Source of the DNA: JAOPZW01 sp963788935
GTDB taxonomy: Bacteria > Actinomycetota > Thermoleophilia > Solirubrobacterales > Solirubrobacteraceae
Assembly (NCBI GenBank): GCA_963788935.1
Contig: CAWBIM010000008.1
Coordinates: 1-64,000, forward strand
Reading direction: 5' to 3'
DNA length: 64,000 nt
Shown here one piece after another: positions 17,932 through 26,592 of the stretch (its first letter is position 1; every line of letters begins with the position of its first letter). The position numbers and the translations under genes are program-made. Below the pieces are notes generated by a model, which saw only the letters and a list, made by a program, of their open reading frames with translations, searched no databases and was not told the origin of the DNA.

Positions 17932-18705
17932 CCGGGTCGTCGCGGCGCCCGTCGCCCGCAGGCCGCTCTCGCGCAGCTCGGCGTCGATCGCCGCGGCCGC
18001 CGCCCGCGCGGGCGGCAGGAAGCGCGAGCGCAGCTCGGCCATCGTCGCGCGGCTCGCGTGGACGGAGACGTTGAGCGCGGCGACGACGGCGTTCGAGGCG
18101 TCGTGGATCGGGACCGCGGCCGAGCGCAGGCCCTGCTCGAGCTCCTGGTCGGTGACCGCGTAGCCCTGGCGGCGGACCTGCTCGAGCACCGCGCGCAGGG
18201 CGTCGTGGTCCTTCACCGTCCGCGTCGTGAGGGGCGCGATCTCGATGCGGCCGAGGCGCTCCTCGAGCTCGGCGTCGTCCAGCCCGGCCAGCAGCACCCG
18301 GCCCATCGAGGTGGCGTACGCCGGCAGGCGCGAGCCGACGGCGAGCGTGATGCTCATGATCCGCCGGGTCGGGACGCGCGCCACGTAGACGACGTCGGTG
18401 TCGTCGAGGACCGAGATCGACGAGGACTCGTTGATCTGCGCGACGAGCGCCTCCATGTGCGGCTCGGCGACCTCGGGCAGGCTGAGGCTCGACAGGTAGG
18501 CGAAACCGAGCTCGAGCACCCGCGGGCGCAGCGAGAAGCGGCTGCCGTCGAAGTGCATGTAGCCGAGCTCGACGAGCGTGAGCAGGAACCGCCGGGCCGC
18601 CGCGCGGGTGAGGCCGGTCGCCCGCGCGACCTCGCTCAGGCCGAGCTCGCGGTGGTCGGCGTCGAACGCGCGGATGACCGACAGCCCGCGTTCGAGCGAC
18701 TGCAC
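17917..18705 (-). CDS. IclR-family regulator (PcaR/PobR-like)
   Basis: The 262-residue protein has the N-terminal IclR winged helix (QSLERGLSVIRAF ... LGLSEVARATGLTRAAARRFLLTLVELGYM). The C-terminal effector domain follows (SISVLDDTDVVYVARVPTRRIMSI, then RLPAYATSMGRVLLA and YAVTDQELEQGLRSAAVPIHD). PcaR/PobR-type IclR members regulate aromatic-acid catabolism, but here the neighbours are a GH3 glycosidase and a molybdopterin hydroxylase. GTG 18705 is the first start in frame; the usual short polar lead (ADSARPRNADY) lies upstream without a start codon, so the true start could differ. A 7-7-7 inverted repeat lies 46 bases upstream. Confidence 0.88.
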   Translation of the reverse strand: MQSLERGLSVIRAFDADHRELGLSEVARATGLTRAAARRFLLTLVELGYMHFDGSRFSLRPRVLELGFAYLSSLSLPEVAEPHMEALVAQINESSSISVLDDTDVVYVARVPTRRIMSITLAVGSRLPAYATSMGRVLLAGLDDAELEERLGRIEIAPLTTRTVKDHDALRAVLEQVRRQGYAVTDQELEQGLRSAAVPIHDASNAVVAALNVSVHASRATMAELRSRFLPPARAAAAAIDAELRESGLRATGAATTRLARG

Positions 18706-18750
18706 GTAGTCGGCGTTGCGCGGGCGGGCGCTGTCGGCGGGCTCGGACGT

Positions 18751-18771
18751 CGTGTTCTTATAGCGAACACG
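18751..18771. promoter_or_regulatory. Inverted repeat upstream of iclR-like gene
   Basis: Arms CGTGTTC and GAACACG flank a 7-base AT-rich spacer (TTATAGC). The repeat overlaps the stop codon of the GH3 gene (18758-18760) and lies just before the IclR coding region. Possible autoregulatory operator or -10 region. Confidence 0.5.
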
Positions 18772-21250
18772 ACGGCGCGTCGATCTCGGCGCGCAGCGGG
18801 TGATCCGCGGCCGAGGACCCGACGAGGACCTCGAAGGCCCCGCCCTCGATCTGCCAGCCGTCGGCGCCCGCCCAGTGCGCGAACGTGCGGGCCGGCAGCT
18901 CGAGCGCGACGTGCGCCTCCTCGCCGCCCGCGGCCTCGACGACCGCGAAGCCGGCGAGCCACAGCGCGGGCCGGTCGACGCCCGAGTCGGCCCGGCGGAG
19001 ATACGCCTGGACGACGGTGCGCCCGGGGCGCTGGCCGGTGTTGCGCAGCGCGACGCTCAGCCGCGCCGAGGCGTCCGCCGACGGCGGGGCCGACACGTGC
19101 ACGCTCGTGTGGTCCCACGTCGTGTAGCCGAGGCCGTGGCCGAACGGCCACGCGGGCTCGGCGTCGCCGCGGGCCCACGCGCGGTAGCCGATGTGGAGGC
19201 CCTCGTCGTAGTGAAGCGCGCCGTCGACGGGCGTCGTCGACAGCACCGGCACGTCGGCCTCGCGGCCAGGCCAGGTCGTCGGCAGGTGCCCGCGCGGCTC
19301 GGCGTCGCCGAGCAGGACGTCGGCCAGCGCGGCGCCGAACTCCTGGCCGCCGAACCAGGTCAGGAGGATGGCGGCGACCTCGTCGCGCCAGGGCAGCACG
19401 ACCGGCGCGCCCGCGTTGACGACCACGACGGTGCGCGGGTTGGCGGCCGCGACGCGGCGGACGAGCTCGTCCTGGGCGCCGGGCAGCGCGAGGTCGCTGC
19501 GGTCGAAGCCCTCGCTCTCGATGGCCTCGGTGGTGCCGACGACGACGATCGCGACGTCGGCCGCGGCCGCCGCGGCGACGGCGGCGGCGAGCTCGTCCTC
19601 GGGCGAGCGCCCGGCGGGGGCGATCCCGATCGCGAGCGAGGCGAGCTGCACCCCGGGCTCGACCGTGTGCCGGAGCCGGAGCGTGACCTCGGTCTCCGGA
19701 TCGAGATCGAGCTCGGCCGAGCGCTCCGGCGGGAACAGGAAGGTCGCGAAGGGCTCCGTGCCCGGGTCGGGCGCGACGTCCTCGTCGACGAGCACGGCGC
19801 CGTCGGCCTCCAGGCGGAAGGGCCCGACGCCAGCGACCCCGACCGCGTACCGGCCCGGCGCGGGGACGCGCAGGAGCGCCTCGACCTCGATCGTCGTCGT
19901 GCCGGCGAGGACCGGCTCGCCCAGCCACGCCAGGCGGCCGGCGAAGCGCTGCTCCTCGTGGTGGACGGTGCCGCCGGCGTCGCGGTAGCGGACGCGCACG
20001 CCGGGCTCGCCGGTGACCGGATCGCGGACCTGGTCCAAGCGCAGCGGGTCGAGGCCGTCGCGCGTCCGCGCGCCCTCGGCGTGGACGACCTCGACGCCGT
20101 CGCCGAGCGCGGCGCGCAGGCCCGCGAGCGGCGAGATCACGTGGTCGGGATGGACCGTCGCGCTGCCGCCGCCCTGCGTGCGGGCGACGGCGGCGTTGGG
20201 CCCGATCAGCGCGACGCGGCGCAGACCCTCGCGCGCGAGCGGCAGCACGCCGCCGGCGTTGCGCACCAGCACGGTGCCGGCCGCCGCGGCCTCGCGCAGG
20301 AGCGCGGCGGTCGCTGCCGCGTCGGGCGCGGGCGGCGGCGCGGCGACGGCCGGCGCCACGCCCTCGAGCGCGCCGACCCGCGCGGCGAGGCGGAGCACGC
20401 GGCGGACCTTCGCGTCGATCGCCGCCTCGGGCACGCGGCCGTCGCGCACCGCGGCGAGCAGGGCGTCGCCCCACGCCTTCGGCGGCCCGGGCATCTCGAG
20501 GTCCATCGCCGCCCGGCCCGCCGCCTCGACCGATCGCGTCGCGGTCCAGTCCGACATCACGACGCCGTCGAAGCCCCACTCGTCGTCGAGCGGGTCGGCG
20601 AGCAGCGGGCTCTCGGTCATCGTCGTGCCGTTCACCGCGTTGTAGGCGGCCATGAACGCCCACGGCCGGGCCGCGCGCCAGACGTGCTCGAACGGCGCGA
20701 GGTACAGCTCGCGGAGCGTGCGCTCGTCGACGCGCGCGTCGACGGTGAAGCGGTCGGTCTCGGACTCGTTGGCGACGTAGTGCTTGACCGTCGCCGCGAC
20801 CCCGCCGGCCTGCACGCCGCGCACGTACGCCGCGCCGATGCGCCCGGCGAGCACCGGGTCCTCGGAGAAGTACTCGAAGTTGCGCCCGCCCAGCGGGCTG
20901 CGATGGAGGTTGACGCCCGGCGCGAGCAGGACGTCGACGTCCTTGCGCCGCGCCTCCGCCGCGAGCAGCGCGCCGAGACGCTCGACGAGGGCCTCGTCGA
21001 AGCTCGCGGCGAGCGCGGTCGGCGACGGCAGGTTGGCCGAGGTCCGGCGCTCGTCCCACGACTCCCCGCGGACGCCGGCGGGGCCGTCGGAGAGCACCAT
21101 CTCCCGCAGCCCGATCGCGGGCTCGGCCGCCGTGCGCCACTGCCGGGCCCCGCTGACCAGGCGCACCTTCTGGGCGGCGTCGAGGCGTCCGAGCCGCTCC
21201 TCGACGAGCGCCTCGAGGGCCTCCGGCTCCGGGTGCGCGTCGGCGGCGAT
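18758..21250 (-). CDS. Glycoside hydrolase family 3 (beta-glucosidase-like)
   Basis: The protein of about 830 residues has the GH3 N-terminal barrel (MVLSDGPAGVRGE, LLAPGVNLHRSPLGGRNFEYF, SEDPVLAGRIGAAYVRGVQ, VKHYVANESETDR). The catalytic aspartate is in GVVMSDWTATRS. The second alpha/beta domain and a PA14-like insert follow, then a C-terminal FnIII-like domain (GQRPGRTVVQAYLRR). There is no signal peptide, so it is likely cytoplasmic, acting on imported glycosides next to the sugar ABC importer. The conserved N-terminus (LVEERLGRLDAAQKVRLVSG) starts upstream of the first canonical start (GTG 21166). The frame is continuous with the preceding gene except for its TGA. I place the start at ATC 21250-21248, two codons after that stop, as with the sigma factor at 8487. 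Confidence 0.86.
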   Translation of the reverse strand: MAADAHPEPEALEALVEERLGRLDAAQKVRLVSGARQWRTAAEPAIGLREMVLSDGPAGVRGESWDERRTSANLPSPTALAASFDEALVERLGALLAAEARRKDVDVLLAPGVNLHRSPLGGRNFEYFSEDPVLAGRIGAAYVRGVQAGGVAATVKHYVANESETDRFTVDARVDERTLRELYLAPFEHVWRAARPWAFMAAYNAVNGTTMTESPLLADPLDDEWGFDGVVMSDWTATRSVEAAGRAAMDLEMPGPPKAWGDALLAAVRDGRVPEAAIDAKVRRVLRLAARVGALEGVAPAVAAPPPAPDAAATAALLREAAAAGTVLVRNAGGVLPLAREGLRRVALIGPNAAVARTQGGGSATVHPDHVISPLAGLRAALGDGVEVVHAEGARTRDGLDPLRLDQVRDPVTGEPGVRVRYRDAGGTVHHEEQRFAGRLAWLGEPVLAGTTTIEVEALLRVPAPGRYAVGVAGVGPFRLEADGAVLVDEDVAPDPGTEPFATFLFPPERSAELDLDPETEVTLRLRHTVEPGVQLASLAIGIAPAGRSPEDELAAAVAAAAAADVAIVVVGTTEAIESEGFDRSDLALPGAQDELVRRVAAANPRTVVVVNAGAPVVLPWRDEVAAILLTWFGGQEFGAALADVLLGDAEPRGHLPTTWPGREADVPVLSTTPVDGALHYDEGLHIGYRAWARGDAEPAWPFGHGLGYTTWDHTSVHVSAPPSADASARLSVALRNTGQRPGRTVVQAYLRRADSGVDRPALWLAGFAVVEAAGGEEAHVALELPARTFAHWAGADGWQIEGGAFEVLVGSSAADHPLRAEIDAPSCSL

Positions 21251-21253
21251 GGC

Positions 21254-23545
21254 TCAGCCCGCGCCCGCGCCGTTGCCCGAGCGCGCGGTCTGGATCGCGA
21301 GCCACACGCGCTGCGCCGTCGTCGGCATCTCGACGTCGCGCACGCCGAGCGGGGCGAGCGCGTCGATCACCGCGTTGTGCGCGGCCGACGTCGAGCCGAT
21401 CGTCGCCGACTCGCCGATGCCCTTGGCCCCCAGCGGGTTCACGGGCGTGGGCGTCTCCATCGAGACGAGCTCGAACATCGGCAGCTCCGCGGCCGAGATC
21501 GGCGAGTAGGTGACGAAGTTGTCGGTCTGCGGGTTGGCGAGGTCGTCGTAGGCGACCTCCTCCATCAGCGCCTGCGCGACGCCCTGGGCGATGCCGCCGT
21601 GGCGCTGGCCGTCGACGAGCAGCGGGTTGAGGATCGTCCCGCAGTCGTCGACGCACACGATCCGCTCGAGGCGGACCTTGCCGGTCTCGGTGTCGACCTC
21701 GACCACGGCGAGGTGCGCGCCGAACGGCCAGGTCGGCGACGCCGGCTTGAAGTCCTCCTCGATCGCGAGCTCCTCCAGGCGCCCGTCGCCGTCGAGCGAG
21801 GCCCCGAGCTGCGCCCAGGAGACCGTGCGGGTCGGGACGCCGGCGACGTGGAAGACGCCGCGGTCGGCGTCGAGCTGGATGTCCGCCGGGCTCGCCTCGA
21901 GCTCCATCGCGGCGAGCTCCTTGCCCTTCTCGGCGACCTTGATCGCCGCGCCGCTGATCGCCGCGCCGCCCGCCTGCAGCGAGCGCGAGCCGTAGGTGCC
22001 GGTGCCGCGCGGGATCAGGTCGGTGTCGCCGTGGTGGACCGTGATCGCGTCGAGCGGCAGGCCGAGGCGGTCCGAGACGAGCATCGCGAGCGCGGTCTGG
22101 TGGCCCTGGCCGGTCGGCCCGAGGCCCGTGCGCACGGTCGCGCCGCCCTCCGCGGTGATCTGGACGCCGCCCCACTCCGGCTCGGCGAAGCCGTTCGTGA
22201 TCTCGATGTAGACGCACAGCCCGATGCCCATCTGCCGCGGATCGCCCGCCGCGCGGCGGCGCTCCTGCTCGGCGCGCAGCGCGCGGTAGTCCGAGCTCTC
22301 GAGCAGCAGGTCGAGCGCGCGGGCGTAGTCGCCGCTGTCGTAGCGGGCGCCGCTGGCCGTCGTGTACGGGAAGGCGTCGGCCGGGATGAGGTTCCGGCGC
22401 CGGACGTCGGCCGGGTCGAGGCCGGCCTCGGCGGCGAAGACATCGATCGCGCGCTCGATCGCCTGGGTCGCCTCGGGGCGCCCCGCGCCGCGGTAGGCGG
22501 TGATCGGGGTCGTGTTCGTGACGACGGACACCGCGTCGGCCTCGATCCGCGGGATCGCGTACGGCCCCGAGGCGCACATCTTCGTGAGCGTCGGCAGGAT
22601 CGCTCCGACCTCGGGGTAGGCGCCGGAGTTCTGGACGATCTCCATGCGGTACGCCTTGAGCGTGCCGTCGCGGTCGCCGCCGAGCGTGAGCTCCTGGTGC
22701 TGGGCGCGGCCGTGGCCGAGCGCGAGCATGTTCTCGGTGCGCGCCTCGGTCCAGCGGACGGGCCGGCCGACCTTCCGCGCGAGCCAGGCGACGAGGATGT
22801 CCTCGGGCGCGGCGCCGCCCTTCGGGCCGAAGCCGCCGCCGACGTCCGGCACGCGGACCCGGATCCTGCTCGCCTCGATCCCGAGCGCGGCGGCGAGGTC
22901 GTCGCGCGTGGCGTGGGGCGTCTGCGACGTCGCCCAGTGGGTCAGGCGGCCGTCCTCGCCCCACTCGGCGACGGCGACGCGGCACTCCATCGGGCACGAG
23001 GCGAGCCGCTGGCTGTGGAAGCTCGTCGTGACGACGACCTCGCAGTCGTCGAACAGCCCCGGGTCGGGATCCTCCTGCGGGAAGCGCGCGCAGACGTTCG
23101 TGCCGACGTCGGGGAACAGCAGCGCCTCGTCCTCCAGGGCCGTGCGCGCGTCGGCGACGGCCGGCAGCTCGTCCATGTCGACGATGACCCGCTCGATCGC
23201 GTCGGGGCCCTGCGCGCGCTCCTCCGTGAGGACGATCGCGACGATCTCCCCCGCGAAGCGCGCGACGTCCCGCGCGATGACGGGCCGCGGCATGCCCTCC
23301 TCGAGCCCCGGCATGGGGACCGGCCGCGCCTCGACGTCGACGTCCGCGCCGGTGAAGGCGATCGCGCCGGGGATCTCCCCGACCGCGCTCGTGTCGATGC
23401 CCGTGATCCGGCCGTGGGGCAGGATCGAGCGCACGAACGTCGCGTGGAGCGCGCCCTGCGCGGGGACGTCGTCGCCGAAGGTGGCCGTGCCCGTGATGAA
23501 CCGTGGATCCTCGCTGCGCGTGACCCGGTTGCCGAGGATGCTCAT
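21254..23545 (-). CDS. Molybdopterin hydroxylase large subunit (CoxL form II / xanthine dehydrogenase-like)
   Basis: The 763-residue protein has the aldehyde oxidase/xanthine dehydrogenase a/b-hammerhead domain (GNRVTRSEDPRFITG) and the molybdopterin-binding domain (DVGGGFGPKGG, TAYRGAGRPEA, GQGHQTALAML, the late GAKGIGESATIGSTSAAHNAV). The glutamate in KGIGESA is the usual catalytic base. The motif AYRGAGR is the form II type, not AYRCSFR of true aerobic CO dehydrogenases, so an aldehyde or N-heterocycle is a likelier substrate than CO. The FAD and iron-sulfur subunits are not adjacent. The ATG start is in a short divergent region. The same-frame TGA is followed directly by the GH3 coding sequence. 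Confidence 0.88.
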   Translation of the reverse strand: MSILGNRVTRSEDPRFITGTATFGDDVPAQGALHATFVRSILPHGRITGIDTSAVGEIPGAIAFTGADVDVEARPVPMPGLEEGMPRPVIARDVARFAGEIVAIVLTEERAQGPDAIERVIVDMDELPAVADARTALEDEALLFPDVGTNVCARFPQEDPDPGLFDDCEVVVTTSFHSQRLASCPMECRVAVAEWGEDGRLTHWATSQTPHATRDDLAAALGIEASRIRVRVPDVGGGFGPKGGAAPEDILVAWLARKVGRPVRWTEARTENMLALGHGRAQHQELTLGGDRDGTLKAYRMEIVQNSGAYPEVGAILPTLTKMCASGPYAIPRIEADAVSVVTNTTPITAYRGAGRPEATQAIERAIDVFAAEAGLDPADVRRRNLIPADAFPYTTASGARYDSGDYARALDLLLESSDYRALRAEQERRRAAGDPRQMGIGLCVYIEITNGFAEPEWGGVQITAEGGATVRTGLGPTGQGHQTALAMLVSDRLGLPLDAITVHHGDTDLIPRGTGTYGSRSLQAGGAAISGAAIKVAEKGKELAAMELEASPADIQLDADRGVFHVAGVPTRTVSWAQLGASLDGDGRLEELAIEEDFKPASPTWPFGAHLAVVEVDTETGKVRLERIVCVDDCGTILNPLLVDGQRHGGIAQGVAQALMEEVAYDDLANPQTDNFVTYSPISAAELPMFELVSMETPTPVNPLGAKGIGESATIGSTSAAHNAVIDALAPLGVRDVEMPTTAQRVWLAIQTARSGNGAGAG

Positions 23546-23613
23546 GGTGGCGGCGAACCCTATAGCGCCGCGATCGGACTCCGGCGTCGGGGGGTACCAC
23601 GGTCGGACCTCCG

Positions 23614-24043
23614 ATGGATCAGCTGATCGACGACCTCACCTTCGGCAACGTGTACGAGGTCAAGACCGTCCTCGCGTCGGTCGCGGCCGCACTCGCCGTC
23701 TACCAGCTCGTGCTCATCGCCGTGGGCTACGGCAAGCTGCGTCCACGCTTCCTCGCCTCGCCCGCGGCGTCCCTGACCCATCGCGCCTCGGGCGACGTGA
23801 TCCTCGTCCTCGTCGTCGTCGTCGCGCTCGCCTGCCTGGCCCACTTCGGCTTCGAGGACGACGGCGGGCCTGCACGCGGTCACGGGCGCGCTGCTGCTCG
23901 TCGTCCTCGCGCTGAAGGTCGCGGTGATCCGCTGGTGGCACGGCCTCGGCCGCCTGCTGCCCGTGCTCGGCTCGACGGTGTTCGTCCTGCTCGCCCTGAC
24001 GTGGCTGACGTCGGCCGGGCACTTCCTCGGCGGGGGCGAGTGA
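23614..24043 (+). CDS. Small four-helix membrane protein (DUF6529-like), frameshifted
   Basis: The N-terminal part (MDQLIDDLTFGNVYEVKTVL, a hydrophobic helix, FLASPAASLTHRASGDVILV) and the C-terminal part (LHAVTGALLLVVLALKVAVI ... LTWLTSAGHFLGGGE) are in different frames. One extra G in the GGG near 23866 explains the break. The restored protein is about 142 residues with four membrane helices and conserved His residues (LTHRASG, LHAVTG, SAGHFL). This resembles small haem-binding or ferric-reductase-like membrane proteins, and from memory the actinobacterial DUF6529 family. Function unknown. A tiny membrane-protein gene follows one base after the stop. Confidence 0.68.
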
Positions 24044-24044
24044 C

Positions 24045-24233
24045 GTGGATCGCGAGCGCATCGCGCCGCGCCAGCTGCTCGGGTCGATCCTCGTCGCGCT
24101 GACGATCGTCGTGGTCGTGGTCGTGATCGTCGTCGCGAAGCTCGGGACGGGCACCGGCGAGAACCGCAACGACGACAGTGGCGGCGGCGGCAAGGACAAG
24201 ATCGAGCGCAGCCACGGCGGCGACGACGGCTGA
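24045..24233 (+). CDS. Tiny single-pass membrane protein
   Basis: The 62-residue protein has a short charged N-terminus, one hydrophobic helix (QLLGSILVALTIVVVVVVIV) and a Gly/Asp/Lys-rich tail. GTG 24045 is one base after the stop of the upstream membrane protein, so the two are probably translated together. It is unique to this context as far as I can see and may be an accessory subunit of the upstream protein. Confidence 0.55.
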   Translation: MDRERIAPRQLLGSILVALTIVVVVVVIVVAKLGTGTGENRNDDSGGGGKDKIERSHGGDDG

Positions 24234-24311
24234 CCGGCGGCGGCGGGCCGGCCCCGCGCGGCCCGTAGGATCCGCGCGCGCCCGCACCACCCGAAAGAGG
24301 AGAGCCGCCCC

Positions 24312-25103
24312 GTGTGCTTCGCGTTCGACGCCCGTCCGCCCGCCCTGCCCGCCGACCTCGTCCATCCGCGGATGGCCGGCGGCGCGGGGGCCGACAAGGT
24401 CGAGCTGACGTCGGCGGACGGCACCGCGTTCTCGGCCGCGCTCGCCGAGTCGGCCGAGGGCAGCGGCCCGGGCGTGATCATCTTCCCCGACGTCCGCGGG
24501 CTGTACCGCTTCTACGTCGAGCTCGCCGAGCGCTTCGCCGAGGCCGGCCACCACGCGATCGTGTTCGACTACTTCGGCCGCACCGCCGGCACCGGCGAGC
24601 GCGACGCCGAGTGGGAGTACATGCCGCACGTGCAGCAGACGCTCGTCTCCCAGGTCCAGGCCGACGCGGACGCCGCGCGCGCCGCGCTGGCCGAGCGGAC
24701 CGGCGCGACGAGCTTCGTGAGCGTCGGCTTCTGCTTCGGCGGCATGCAGTCGTTCATGGCCGCGACGAGCCAGGAGCTGCTGCTCGACGGCGCCGTCGGC
24801 TTCTACGGGATCCTGGCCGGCGGGCGCGCCGGCTTCCCGCGGGTCCTCGACCACGTCGGCGAGACGCGCTGCCCGGTCCTCGGGCTCTTCGGCGGCGACG
24901 ACCAGGCGATCCCGACGAGCGACGTCGACACCTACGACCGGCTGCTCGGCGAGGCCGAGGTCGAGCACGAGGTCGTCCTCTATCCCGGCGCGCCGCACTC
25001 GTTCTTCGACCGCTCCTACGAGGAGCACGAGGGCGCGTGCGCCGACGCGTGGCGGCGGGTCATCGGCTTCCTCGAGAAGGTCGGGGCGGCGCGGGCGGCG
25101 TAG
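24312..25103 (+). CDS. Dienelactone hydrolase family protein
   Basis: The 263-residue alpha/beta hydrolase has the DLH catalytic set: nucleophile Cys in GFCFGGMQ, Asp in GGDDQAIP and His in YPGAPHSFFD. It probably hydrolyses a lactone or ester in a cytoplasmic catabolic pathway; the carboxymethylenebutenolidase reaction is the family type. The GTG start follows AGAGGAG at a good distance. No aromatic catabolic cluster is adjacent, so the substrate is open. Confidence 0.88.
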   Translation: MCFAFDARPPALPADLVHPRMAGGAGADKVELTSADGTAFSAALAESAEGSGPGVIIFPDVRGLYRFYVELAERFAEAGHHAIVFDYFGRTAGTGERDAEWEYMPHVQQTLVSQVQADADAARAALAERTGATSFVSVGFCFGGMQSFMAATSQELLLDGAVGFYGILAGGRAGFPRVLDHVGETRCPVLGLFGGDDQAIPTSDVDTYDRLLGEAEVEHEVVLYPGAPHSFFDRSYEEHEGACADAWRRVIGFLEKVGAARAA

Positions 25104-25194
25104 CCCGGGGCACGCGGCTGCGGTGGACCAGTCCGCCGCGTCCGCGGGTGCGCGACGGGGCGTGCGGGGCGTGACCGCCGGGCGGCCACCGACG

Positions 25195-26589
25195 TCAGTC
25201 CCGGAGGCGCGCGGTCCGCCGGCCCGCGACCCACCGCCCCGCCGACACGAGGGCGAGCGCCGCGAGCATCACGATGAACGGGTCCATCGGCGTGCGGTAC
25301 CGGGGGGTCTCGATCACGAGGAACACGACGCTCAGGTACATGAGCACGGGGAACGCCCAGACGAACCACGGCGTGCGCCGCGCCGCGGTGGTGAACGCGC
25401 CCGCAAGCGCGAGCAGCGCGAAGACCCAGAAGCAGCGGACGTTGCGCACGGCCCACGTCGAATCGATGCTCACGGTCCGCGCGGTGTGCTTGGCCCAGTC
25501 GAGGCCGCCGAGGTCGAGGCCGCGTACCGTCGTCCAGAACGCGACGACCCCGACGTACGTCGGGTGGTCGAGGACGTAGCGCTCCGCGCGGGCGCGCAGT
25601 TGCTTCTCGAGCACGGCCTCGTCCGTGTGCGCGAGGTCGCCGACGAGGTCCTGGTAGGAGGCGACGTGGTGCAGCGAGCGCCACGACGCCGGGTGCTTCT
25701 TGTCCGTTCGCGCGTCGTCGTTGTAGGTGCCCGCCAGCGCCGAGCCGAGCTGCGTCGAGACCGGCACGAAGTGGTGGAGCGTCCGCTGGTTGCGGATCGT
25801 CCACGGCGACACGACGAGCACGGCGACCACGACGAGCGCGACGGGCGGCCCGAGCGCGCGGACCGACCACCGCGGCCGGCCATCCCACGCCACGAGCGCG
25901 AGCGGCAGGAGCAGGATCATCGCGTTCGCGCGCGTGAGGATCGCGAGGCCCGCGAGCGCGCCGGCGAGGAGCGCCCACCGCCATCGGTGGGCCGACCGGC
26001 GGTGCATGATGGCCGCGGCCAGGCAGCCGAGCATGAAGATCGCGAAGAGCGGCTCGGACATCACCGTCCCGCTCATCGTCACGAGCGGGACGTAGACGGC
26101 GGCGAGCGCCATCGCCACGAGCGCGACGACCGGCCCCCACAAGAGCGCGCCGACCAGCCCGATCGTCGCCACGAGCACGGTGCCGATCACGATCTGGGCA
26201 CGGCGCGCGACGATGATGCGCTCGGGCGCCGCCGCCCGCTCGACGCCCGCGGCCCAGTAGACGCCGCCGAGCAGGTACGTGAAGCCGGGCGGGCGGAACG
26301 CCGTCGGACGCAGCGCGTACGAGTCCGAGTAGCCGTTGCCCTGCGCGATCGAGACCGCGTGGCCGTCGTAGTCGCGCGCGTCGGCGACGAGCCTCATGCC
26401 GGGGGTCGCGTCGACGTAGGCCAGGCGGATCGCGAAGGCGGCGGCGAGGATCACCACGGCCGCGGCGCCGATGAGCAGCCGGCGGCGGCGCGCCGCCCCC
26501 GACCGCGGAGGCGTCGTCGCCGCCGCCGGGCGCTCGCGTTCGGGCGCGGGAGGCGCTTCGGCCGTCGGGCTGCCGGGCGGCGACGGCAC
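25195..26589 (-). CDS. GT39-family-like membrane glycosyltransferase (ArnT/PMT type)
   Basis: The 464-residue protein has a proline-rich cytoplasmic lead, a first helix (LLIGAAAVVILAAAFAIRLAY) and a loop with DARDYDGHAVSIAQGNGYSD that fits the acidic catalytic loop of GT39/GT83 enzymes. About ten further helices follow, with the LTRANAMILLLP segment. Such enzymes use polyprenyl-phosphate sugars as donors to glycosylate lipids or proteins on the outer face. GTG 26589 is 3 bases after the stop of the methyltransferase-GT2 gene, so they form an operon. Acceptor unknown. Confidence 0.82.
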   Translation of the reverse strand: MPSPPGSPTAEAPPAPERERPAAATTPPRSGAARRRRLLIGAAAVVILAAAFAIRLAYVDATPGMRLVADARDYDGHAVSIAQGNGYSDSYALRPTAFRPPGFTYLLGGVYWAAGVERAAAPERIIVARRAQIVIGTVLVATIGLVGALLWGPVVALVAMALAAVYVPLVTMSGTVMSEPLFAIFMLGCLAAAIMHRRSAHRWRWALLAGALAGLAILTRANAMILLLPLALVAWDGRPRWSVRALGPPVALVVVAVLVVSPWTIRNQRTLHHFVPVSTQLGSALAGTYNDDARTDKKHPASWRSLHHVASYQDLVGDLAHTDEAVLEKQLRARAERYVLDHPTYVGVVAFWTTVRGLDLGGLDWAKHTARTVSIDSTWAVRNVRCFWVFALLALAGAFTTAARRTPWFVWAFPVLMYLSVVFLVIETPRYRTPMDPFIVMLAALALVSAGRWVAGRRTARLRD

Positions 26590-26592
26590 CCG

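Noticed and set aside
18636..23626. Very long open frames opposite the GH3 and molybdopterin hydroxylase genes (more than 1600 codons)
   Set aside because: They are antisense to two well-supported enzymes, consist of repetitive Arg/Gly/Ala/Asp text and come from the very high GC content, which removes stop codons.
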